Below are positions 46,381-53,846 of a DNA stretch of 64,000 nucleotides, piece after piece; the first letter of the stretch is position 1; every line of letters begins with the position of its first letter. The translations under genes were made by a program, and so were the position numbers. The notes beneath the pieces are model-generated. The model was not told the DNA's origin, searched no databases, and saw only the letters and a program-made list of their open reading frames with translations. Location: the NCBI RefSeq assembly GCF_004564135.1, contig NZ_CP038255.1:1520501-1584500 (forward strand), given 5' to 3'. The DNA comes from Terasakiella sp. SH-1 (GTDB lineage Bacteria > Pseudomonadota > Alphaproteobacteria > Rhodospirillales > Terasakiellaceae).

Positions 46381-47141
46381 TTCGTCCCTATCAACTGTAG
46401 ATCACCCAAGATTATTTCGTAAGTCATCACACAGTCTTGCTGTTGATCCAACGCTCTTAACGCTTTTCTCATTTGTCCTGCTGATAACGGTTGATGGCCG
46501 TGGCGAGGTTCCTGTGCACCGATTGCTTTTAAAGCACGCAAAAAACTCAAACCGTTATCATATTTCTGAACACGTAGTTCATGACTAAACTGAATTCGGC
46601 ATTCCGGAAAGTCATAAGTTTTCAAGTCCGCCAAGTCAGGATAATTATGCAGCCCCACAGGTAACTGCATAATTCCCATATGGTAACGCCATTCCTGAAA
46701 TGTTTCACACCCTAAGGTCGTAAAAATAAGCCGCCCATTTGGTTTAAGTAGTGAAATCAACCGTTTGCATGATAATTCAAGATCTGTGAACCACTGGAAA
46801 GCGAGACTACTGACAATCAAGTCAAACTTTTCATCTAGATCTGGAAACTCACCATCCATGTTGTGAAAACGCACTTTATTGCCGATGCGTTTTTGGCATT
46901 GGGCCAACATATCATCCGATAAATCCGTCACCAGCCAATCGGCCTGGCCCAACAGGTCCTGCATATTTTCAGTTAAAAAGCCCGTACCGCACCCAATTTC
47001 CAGACATTTGGCATCATGTGCAATATCAAGCGTTTCAACATAATCGCGCACGTAGCCAGCTGTCCATTTCTGTACAGGGGCTTCGCGTTCATAAGTCGAA
47101 GAGGCTTTGGAAAAAGAGGCGGCGATGTGTTTTTTATTCAC
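46377..47141 (-). CDS. bioC: Malonyl-ACP O-methyltransferase
   Basis: 254 residues. The N-terminal FSKASSTYEREAPVQKW block is diagnostic of BioC, followed by the SAM motif LEIGCGTGFLTENM and SLAFQWF. It methylates malonyl-ACP to disguise it as a fatty acid primer for pimelate synthesis. The gene abuts the bioH-like gene and overlaps bioD by four bases. Confidence 0.93.
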   Translation of the reverse strand: MNKKHIAASFSKASSTYEREAPVQKWTAGYVRDYVETLDIAHDAKCLEIGCGTGFLTENMQDLLGQADWLVTDLSDDMLAQCQKRIGNKVRFHNMDGEFPDLDEKFDLIVSSLAFQWFTDLELSCKRLISLLKPNGRLIFTTLGCETFQEWRYHMGIMQLPVGLHNYPDLADLKTYDFPECRIQFSHELRVQKYDNGLSFLRALKAIGAQEPRHGHQPLSAGQMRKALRALDQQQDCVMTYEIILGDLQLIGTK

Positions 47142-47768
47142 TTAAAAAAGTCTCAAAAATGCAAGGATATCTTCAGCGATGGCCTGAGATTCAAACAAGG
47201 GCAATAAATGGTTGCCCTCTTTATACCAAATTACCTCCTCACCGAAAGAGGTAGAAGTTAATTTTTCAGGGATAATACGATCCGTTTCCGAAGCGATGGC
47301 CATAAACTTTCCATCAAAACTTTCAAATGCCTGACGCACGTCACATTGAGAAAGGTATTTCAGCCCCTCGCTTAATTCTTGTGTATGAAATGCGTCTGAA
47401 TAAACAGGAAAAAGATCACCGCAATTTTTCATAAAATCCGTCCAGACCTTTTCTGGCATTTTATCAAACTGGCTGATCATCCGCTGTAACATCCGAGGTG
47501 CCACACCATCGGGCCAGTTCTCATCAGCACAAAACTTTGTAAACCCGTTAATTGCGATCAATCCCTTACATGAAGGCACATGCTCCAACGCCCAGGGCAG
47601 TCCCATGGAATGGGTCACATAAACGGCATTCGGGTCGATCACGGGGTTCTCTTCTCCCTTAAAGCCCAGGTCGACAAACTCCTTGTCAAAGGTCGGAAGG
47701 AACATTGTTACCCCTTCCCAAAATGACGGGTCAAAGCCCCATCCGTGAACAAAAACAAGTTTAGTCAT
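47142..47768 (-). CDS. BioH-like pimeloyl-ACP methyl ester carboxylesterase
   Basis: 208-residue alpha/beta hydrolase, shorter than E. coli BioH (256). The oxyanion segment FVHGWGFDPSFW, the nucleophile in VTHSMGLPWAL (Ser in T-H-S-M-G), Asp in SETDRIIP and His in EGNHLLPL form a full triad. It sits between bioF and bioC with coupled starts, so removing the methyl group from pimeloyl-ACP methyl ester is the likely job. The cap domain is reduced. It could equally be assigned to one of the other non-orthologous esterases such as BioG; the sequence start favours BioH-like. Confidence 0.8.
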   Translation of the reverse strand: MTKLVFVHGWGFDPSFWEGVTMFLPTFDKEFVDLGFKGEENPVIDPNAVYVTHSMGLPWALEHVPSCKGLIAINGFTKFCADENWPDGVAPRMLQRMISQFDKMPEKVWTDFMKNCGDLFPVYSDAFHTQELSEGLKYLSQCDVRQAFESFDGKFMAIASETDRIIPEKLTSTSFGEEVIWYKEGNHLLPLFESQAIAEDILAFLRLF

Positions 47769-48937
47769 TTTTTGAAACTTTCAACAACATCACAAAGGTG
47801 ATCAATATCACCCTGACTATGGGCTGCACTTAAGGCAAAGCGGATACGACTGGTCCCACGCGGTACCGTTGGTGGACGAATGGCAATTCCAAGGACATTT
47901 TCAGCCTCAAGAGCTTTTGCCATTTCCAATGTTTTTTTCTCATCACCAATAACCAGTGGAATGATTTGAGTTGAAGACTCTGCCACATCAAACCCACACG
48001 ATGTGAAATGATCACGTACACGCTGGGCATTGGCATGTAGCTGCGCTCTTTCCTCATCCAACTGCGCAACAAGCTCCAACGCCGCATCCATCGCCCCAAG
48101 CACAGCTGGTGGCAAGGCTGTTGAATAAATCAGCCCACTACAACGATTAACCAGATAATCTTTCACCTGTTGAGAACACACGAGGTAAGCCCCGAAGCCG
48201 CCTAATGCTTTTGAAAATGTTCCCATTTTAAAGGGCACATTCTTACCAGCACACAGACCATATCCCTTTTGCCCCAACACACCGGTCGCATGAGCTTCAT
48301 CCAGATAGAGTTGAGCATTATATTGCTCGGCCAATTCAATCAGCGCATCCACATCACTTTGATCGCCATCCATACTGAAAACGCTTTCACTCAGGATAAA
48401 GCGATCACTATTTGAATCCTTATTTTTCTTCAACAGGTCTTCCAGATGATTCAAATCATTATGACGATAACGGATTTGACGTATCCCGGCGGCCTTAAGT
48501 CCGTGATGCATACTGGCATGATTAAGGCGATCACAAAAAACAAGCGGTTCAGCCCCCAAGACCTCTTTATCAAGTAAAGCCGTCAAGATTGCAGAATTGG
48601 CCTGAAAACCGGAATTGAAGAGAAGCGCTGCTTCCCCGCCTTTGGCCTCCGTCAACCGTTTTTCCACACGTTCATGCAATTCCATAGTGCCACATACAAG
48701 GCGTGAGGCCATTGCCCCAACACCCCATTCCTGTGTCCACTGACACGCACGTTCAACTAACAAAGGGTGTTGTGCCAGCCCCATGTAGTTATTGGAAGAA
48801 AAGTTCACAATCTCATGCCCATCAATTTCCGTGCGCCCAAGGTGGCTTTTTCCCATGACACGCAGGCGACGGCGCAGCCCCTGTTTTTCAAGGTCATGAA
48901 CATAATCACCAAAAAGATCGTCGATATAAGATGTCAT
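47765..48937 (-). CDS. bioF: 8-amino-7-oxononanoate synthase
   Basis: 390-residue PLP enzyme that condenses pimeloyl-ACP with alanine. FSSNNYMGLAQHP near the N-terminus, NHASMHHGLKAAG, the DEAHATGVLG aspartate and the PLP Lys in GTFSKALGGFG are all present. It overlaps its neighbours by four bases on both sides within the biotin operon. Length is normal. Confidence 0.94.
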   Translation of the reverse strand: MTSYIDDLFGDYVHDLEKQGLRRRLRVMGKSHLGRTEIDGHEIVNFSSNNYMGLAQHPLLVERACQWTQEWGVGAMASRLVCGTMELHERVEKRLTEAKGGEAALLFNSGFQANSAILTALLDKEVLGAEPLVFCDRLNHASMHHGLKAAGIRQIRYRHNDLNHLEDLLKKNKDSNSDRFILSESVFSMDGDQSDVDALIELAEQYNAQLYLDEAHATGVLGQKGYGLCAGKNVPFKMGTFSKALGGFGAYLVCSQQVKDYLVNRCSGLIYSTALPPAVLGAMDAALELVAQLDEERAQLHANAQRVRDHFTSCGFDVAESSTQIIPLVIGDEKKTLEMAKALEAENVLGIAIRPPTVPRGTSRIRFALSAAHSQGDIDHLCDVVESFKK

Positions 48938-49701
48938 GGCAAAAATTCGTTTAACACAGCCATAAACTCATGAGGCATTTCAGCATGAACCCAATGACCT
49001 GCCCCTTCAATGGTATGGAAAGCAACTTTGGGGAAAAGGTGACGGATCAATTGATGATGGCTTGACTGGATATAATCAGATTGAGCACCAGCAATAAACA
49101 GTGTCTCACCTTCATACTTTGCATCCATACGAAGAGCAGGCACCCCGCCAATCGTCTCCATTTCGCGTCCCAGTGTTTCAAGATTCACCATCCAGCGAAG
49201 GCCCTCAGGCGTATTTTCAAGGTTGCCCAACAAAAACGCACGCACACCGGGATTTTCAATCACATCCGCAATAAGGGGATCGACTTCGCTACGGCGTGAT
49301 ACCGTTGACAGGTCAACCGATTGCAACTTGTCCACATAAGATTTAAAGACCATGCGGGGATATTTTACAGGTGCAATGTCAGCCACAACCAAACGCTCTA
49401 CCCGTTTTGGGGCCTTCAATGCCAAGGTCATGGCGACTTTACCGCCCATGGAATGGCCAACAATATGGGCTTTTTCCAATCCGCGCTGATCCAAAAATTC
49501 CACAAGGTCCTGCGCCATTTCCACATAGGACATGGTTTCGCTCCAGGGGGAAGAACCATGATTGCGCAAATCAACGGTTAAAATGCGATAGCTGCGTGCC
49601 ATTTGCTTGGCAATAGAATTCCAGTTTTTTGCAGCCCCGAACAAACCGTGCAAAATAACAACCGGAGTTCCCTCCCCCATATCCTGATATGCAAGTTCCA
49701 T
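48934..49701 (-). CDS. Alpha/beta hydrolase (YbfF/ABHD11-like esterase)
   Basis: 255 residues. LHGLFGAAKNWNSIAKQ (oxyanion region), DLRNHGSSPW, the nucleophile in VGHSMGGKVAM and the final GAGHWVHAEMP His give a complete triad. The overall pattern is that of YbfF-like esterases acting on acyl-CoA or small esters. It is the first gene of the biotin operon and is coupled to bioF. A second hydrolase (BioH-like) lies two genes further, so this one may have another or overlapping role. Confidence 0.85.
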   Translation of the reverse strand: MELAYQDMGEGTPVVILHGLFGAAKNWNSIAKQMARSYRILTVDLRNHGSSPWSETMSYVEMAQDLVEFLDQRGLEKAHIVGHSMGGKVAMTLALKAPKRVERLVVADIAPVKYPRMVFKSYVDKLQSVDLSTVSRRSEVDPLIADVIENPGVRAFLLGNLENTPEGLRWMVNLETLGREMETIGGVPALRMDAKYEGETLFIAGAQSDYIQSSHHQLIRHLFPKVAFHTIEGAGHWVHAEMPHEFMAVLNEFLP

Positions 49702-49792
49702 CGTTGGATTTACCTTGTTTTAAACGCGAGTCTGTCTTAATTAGAACAGATGACCACCATTCGCCAACCTTCTTTTTACAAGGTGACTAGCC

Positions 49793-50200
49793 ATGTGTTC
49801 TGCAACCAGCACATTCAAAGATATCGTAGATGCCCTAAAATACAATAGCGATGGCTTAATTCCGGCCATTGCACAACAGCATGACACCGGCGAGATTCTG
49901 ATGATGGCATGGATGAATAAAGAGGCCGTGGCAGAAACACTGGCGACCAATCGCGTATGTTATTATTCGCGTTCACGCCAAAAACTGTGGCGCAAAGGTG
50001 AAAGTTCCGGGCAACAGCAAGAACTGATTGATTTTCGCACCGATTGCGATCTTGATACAATTGTCGTTCTGGTTAATCAAACGGGTGTGGCCTGTCATAC
50101 CGGGCGTCGCAGCTGTTTTTCATGGGCAGCGCGTGACGGTAAAATCGAGGTTGTGGAAAAGGTCGTCACCTCCCCAGATGAACTTTACGGCAAAAAATAG
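49793..50200 (+). CDS. hisI: Phosphoribosyl-AMP cyclohydrolase
   Basis: 135 residues. It catalyses the third step of histidine synthesis. MMAWMNKEAV, the YYSRSRQKLWRKGESSG motif, the magnesium aspartates in DCDLDT and the zinc cysteines in VACHTGRRSCF are all conserved. The HisE domain is absent, so it is the single-function form common in proteobacteria. It stands away from other his genes. Confidence 0.95.
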   Translation: MCSATSTFKDIVDALKYNSDGLIPAIAQQHDTGEILMMAWMNKEAVAETLATNRVCYYSRSRQKLWRKGESSGQQQELIDFRTDCDLDTIVVLVNQTGVACHTGRRSCFSWAARDGKIEVVEKVVTSPDELYGKK

Positions 50201-50264
50201 CCCCTTCTCTTTTTACGGCACATATTATACCATTAAACATCTATAGAGCGTTTGACGGTATATA

Positions 50265-51194
50265 ATGAGCAACCCTGGCGACGAAACCCAAACCATAGAA
50301 GTTCCGATATCCCAATGGAATGAAATGCGTGAACAAGTTATGTTGGCGCGCATGGAAGAAGCCGTTGTTGGTCGCGTGAAAAGACATTTTGCCTGGGCCG
50401 CCATTATTGTAGCTGTTTTAGGTGTGATTGGTATCAATGCGACAGGATATGTATTGGTCAGTGAACAACTCAAACCACAGCTTGAACAGGCCCGTAATGC
50501 AACGGCCAAAGCCAATGCAGAAGCCGAAATTGCATCAACATCAATGGCTGAGGTCAACAAAGCCATTAAAAAAGCCAAACAAGATGCCGAAGCTGCCTTG
50601 TTAAAAGCCCAGGAACAAACCAAAAAATCTCAAGCCTTGATTGAGAAGATTGATGAAGAGGCAAAAGAACTCGACAAAAAGTTTAATCGCGTCAAAACTG
50701 ATTCTAACCGCGTCAAAGCATATTCAGAAAACGTCCGCCTCCAGCTTGAAGCTTCGTTTGACGAGGTTAATCAGCGCCTCGACAGCCTCGTAAAGAGTGT
50801 CCCTACCGCAGAAAAAGAACAGGAAGAAATCAAGGCATCTTCCAAGATTGACAGTTTCAAGGCAAATTCTGAATTTGAAGTCTACTTCAGCATAAACGCG
50901 GCTAAAGAAGCCATTCCTTTCATTGCAGATGCAGCAACAGAGCTAAAAAACTTGGGGTATAAAGTGACCGGAGATGAAGATTATTCTCCAGATTCCATTG
51001 GTAAATATGCAACTGTAAACTCTATTCATATTGCATATATGAAATCTGGAATAGAAAAGCTACACAACATCAAAGAGATCCTCCTAAAACATTCAGAGTG
51101 GAAGGTCCAAGTTAACGCATCCCCTCGCGATATAGAAAATGGAGATTTACCTCTCGTTGGCGATATACAGATTGTCGTAAAGCAGGCAGAATAG
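50265..51194 (+). CDS. Uncharacterised membrane-anchored coiled-coil protein
   Basis: 309 residues, not recognised. A polar 40-residue N-terminus leads into one membrane helix (about 45-67), then a long Ala/Lys/Glu-rich coiled-coil (about 70-200), and a compact C-terminal domain of about 105 residues (FEVYFSINAAKEAIPFIADAA onward) with alternating helices and strands, ending in DIQIVVKQAE. The layout suggests a cytoplasmic-membrane anchor holding a small domain at a distance on the other side. No partner is obvious; it is alone between hisI and a convergent gene. Confidence 0.6.
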   Translation: MSNPGDETQTIEVPISQWNEMREQVMLARMEEAVVGRVKRHFAWAAIIVAVLGVIGINATGYVLVSEQLKPQLEQARNATAKANAEAEIASTSMAEVNKAIKKAKQDAEAALLKAQEQTKKSQALIEKIDEEAKELDKKFNRVKTDSNRVKAYSENVRLQLEASFDEVNQRLDSLVKSVPTAEKEQEEIKASSKIDSFKANSEFEVYFSINAAKEAIPFIADAATELKNLGYKVTGDEDYSPDSIGKYATVNSIHIAYMKSGIEKLHNIKEILLKHSEWKVQVNASPRDIENGDLPLVGDIQIVVKQAE

Positions 51195-51196
51195 TT

Positions 51197-51838
51197 TTAT
51201 CGGCCTCGCAAGCCCCGTTTTAGCGCAGACTCAATTGTCAGATAAAAGGCTTGTTCCTCTTTCCTTTGTGCTTGCCATTCAACCGGAGCCTCATAAGACT
51301 GCCCTCTAAACAATGCGACACCATAGGGACTAAAGCTGCGCTCATCACTGTCTTTAGGCTGGCGGAAAGTAATTTCCATCGCACGATAAGTAACAATCAT
51401 CTTAAGTGCACCAGCGTCGCTCTGAAACTTTTGAGGTAATTCTGAACAAAAAGCAAAGCGATAATCACGTGAACGGGCCTGTGTAATCAGCACACGAGAC
51501 CAATTTGTAATATCGTTGATCAAAAACTTTCGACGCAACTCATCTTCCTCACTCTTCAACAGAAGATGTTTTTCCAGTTCTGTACGCAGGCGACTTTGGG
51601 CACAGGTGAACTCATGGGGCTGGAACACCTCATCTGGTGCCTCGTTAAAATAGGTTTCAATCGCCCGGATAGGACGGCGGCGCAACACAACACCATTTAC
51701 GGCCGGGTCATGGATTGCCCGCCACTGGCTGGCATTTTTCAGATCAATAACCATGCGTTTTTCTGGCCCAGCCTGTTTATTACGGGGCTTTAGGTTTCTC
51801 ATATTCGCAGGCGAAACAACAGTGGGACGCAAGGTCAT
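51197..51838 (-). CDS. Uncharacterised protein coupled to mnmC
   Basis: 213 residues, not recognised. It is basic, Arg-rich at the start (MTLRPTVVSPANMRNLKPRNK), with a middle predicted helical segment (LEKHLLLKSEEDELRRKFLINDITNWSRV-type) and an Arg-rich end. No membrane helix or known motif is visible. It starts within the last four bases of mnmC, so it is translated together with it. A link to tRNA or RNA modification is possible from context alone. Confidence 0.5.
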   Translation of the reverse strand: MTLRPTVVSPANMRNLKPRNKQAGPEKRMVIDLKNASQWRAIHDPAVNGVVLRRRPIRAIETYFNEAPDEVFQPHEFTCAQSRLRTELEKHLLLKSEEDELRRKFLINDITNWSRVLITQARSRDYRFAFCSELPQKFQSDAGALKMIVTYRAMEITFRQPKDSDERSFSPYGVALFRGQSYEAPVEWQAQRKEEQAFYLTIESALKRGLRGR

Positions 51839-53763
51839 AATCTTCCCTTTCGGATATCGCGGATAAGAAAACGGGCAGGATGCAGCGCTTCGCGATATGT
51901 ATTTTCAATTGGACAAGCTGTCCCGTCAATATAAGACGAAAGGATATCGGCCAACAAGGGGGCAGTTTGCACCCCACGTGCGCCAAGTCCGCACATCACA
52001 TAAAGCCCCTCCACATATTGTGCATCTACAAAATCACCACCACGAGGGCCATGTTTCAATGCCTCATATGCCTCAACATACCAATCTTGTGAGAATACAG
52101 GCCCGACGATGGGCAGGTGATCAGATGTCATGGCCCGAATGGAAGAACGACCATCCCGGATTTCCGGCTCAATATCAGGCATGAACGTGTTCAATTTTTC
52201 ACGATTGCGCACATGCCCCTCTTCGCTTACTTCTTTGTAACCATAATCGAAAAAATCTGACCAGCGTTCAAATGTCGCCCCGACAATATGCTCCCTTTCA
52301 TAAGCAGGGATCATATATCCCCCCCCAGTGATCGCATGGCGAAGTTTTGACGTTTTATCCGTTGCTTGCACATAAGAAACCTGACCGCGACGCCCGCCCA
52401 TAGGCAACGTGCAAAAATCATTCAAAGCAGAATTTTCCCCTGCCGTTGCCAAGACAACAGCGTCCCCTTCAAAAACAATTCCACCACCTGATTTCACAAT
52501 CCAACGACCATCAGCCTGCGAAATATGGTCAATATTCACGTCAAACGAAGAAGGAATATTTTCCGATATTTTCTTGCAAAGTTTTTCTGGTTCAAGACAG
52601 CCTGCATTGGCAAACCACAGCCCCGCATTTTGCGCTTCAATACCTATTTTCTCACTTGCCTCGTCACGCTCTAAAAAGGTCATTTCAGATGCAGGTAAAA
52701 TTAATTTTTTGCATAATAGTTTTTGGCGTTGAAGGTCTTCTTCATCTTCAGCCATTTGGAAAATGCCCCGTCCCCCTTTCCAGATATCATCACCTAAATG
52801 ATCATAAAAAGAAAGCGCATGAAGATAGGCCCGAAGATTAAATCCACCCTCCATCGTAATACGCGGCTGGATCAATCCAAGACGGTTTCCTGACCCTTCC
52901 TGACCGGCTGTTTTATTACGATCAAATAAATGAACCTCATGCCCATCAGCCATTAAACGACGTGCTGTGACGCATCCAGCTACACCGCCTCCAACAACAG
53001 CAACTTTCTTCTTAATTTTTGGCTTTAAGTATTTTATAAACCATTTATTTTCAATACTTTGACTTATTACTTTTAAAGTACCAATTAAACTTTCTCTCTT
53101 GCGCCCAAACCCCTTGCGTTTGGTCATTTCAAAGCCTGCTTCCTGCAAACCGCGCTTGACAAACCCTGCTGCTGTAAAGGTGGAAACAATGGCCCCAGGT
53201 GCAGACAAACGCCCCATTTGATCAAACACATCCTGACACCACATCTCTGGATTTTTGGCCGGGGCAAATCCATCAAGATACCAGGCGTCCACCTGCCCTG
53301 TTGCCTGTTGATACATCTGTGCGGCATCACCAAGCATCAAGGTTAGTTTAACCTTTCCACCTTCCAAAACAATATGATGAAACCCCGGCGTCAAAACCGG
53401 ATAGAACTTTAAAAACTCGTCGCCATACCCTTTCAAGGAAGGGAAGTTTTTATAGGCTTCTCGCAGCTCATTTACCGACAATGGAAAGGCTTCAACGGAG
53501 AGATAGTTCAGCTGACATTGTGTCCCGCTTTCTTTCCAACATTGCCATGTTAATAGGAAATTAAGCCCAGTCCCAAATCCGGTTTCAGCGACTGTAAAAC
53601 TCTCTTTTCCCTCAAAAGCCTCTGGCATGCCACAGCCATTGATAAAGACATAAAGGGATTCAGCAACGCCGTCATCAACACTGAAATAAACATCATCAAA
53701 ACGTTCTGAGACCGGAGTCTTATTTTCTTTCCAGCCCAGCTTTGGGGATTCAAGTTTGTTCAT
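51835..53763 (-). CDS. mnmC: Bifunctional tRNA 5-methylaminomethyl-2-thiouridine synthase MnmC
   Basis: 642 residues. The N-terminal methyltransferase domain (about 1-235; TGFGTGLNFLLTWQ, YLDGFAPAKNPEMW) and the C-terminal FAD oxidoreductase (about 250-640; VVGGGVAGCVTARRL, GCLEPEKL) together perform the last two steps of mnm5s2U formation at tRNA wobble positions. Start ATG 53763 follows a GAG ribosome site; a TTG five codons upstream is ignored. It diverges from the acyltransferase-hydrolase gene with about 80 bases between the starts. Confidence 0.93.
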   Translation of the reverse strand: MNKLESPKLGWKENKTPVSERFDDVYFSVDDGVAESLYVFINGCGMPEAFEGKESFTVAETGFGTGLNFLLTWQCWKESGTQCQLNYLSVEAFPLSVNELREAYKNFPSLKGYGDEFLKFYPVLTPGFHHIVLEGGKVKLTLMLGDAAQMYQQATGQVDAWYLDGFAPAKNPEMWCQDVFDQMGRLSAPGAIVSTFTAAGFVKRGLQEAGFEMTKRKGFGRKRESLIGTLKVISQSIENKWFIKYLKPKIKKKVAVVGGGVAGCVTARRLMADGHEVHLFDRNKTAGQEGSGNRLGLIQPRITMEGGFNLRAYLHALSFYDHLGDDIWKGGRGIFQMAEDEEDLQRQKLLCKKLILPASEMTFLERDEASEKIGIEAQNAGLWFANAGCLEPEKLCKKISENIPSSFDVNIDHISQADGRWIVKSGGGIVFEGDAVVLATAGENSALNDFCTLPMGGRRGQVSYVQATDKTSKLRHAITGGGYMIPAYEREHIVGATFERWSDFFDYGYKEVSEEGHVRNREKLNTFMPDIEPEIRDGRSSIRAMTSDHLPIVGPVFSQDWYVEAYEALKHGPRGGDFVDAQYVEGLYVMCGLGARGVQTAPLLADILSSYIDGTACPIENTYREALHPARFLIRDIRKGRL

Positions 53764-53846
53764 GCCTATCTCACTCAAAATATGTTGTTTTTAGTCTGAT
53801 CCTCCCCATATCTATTTTATTAGGGGAACGATCTTGGGTCTGTAAA

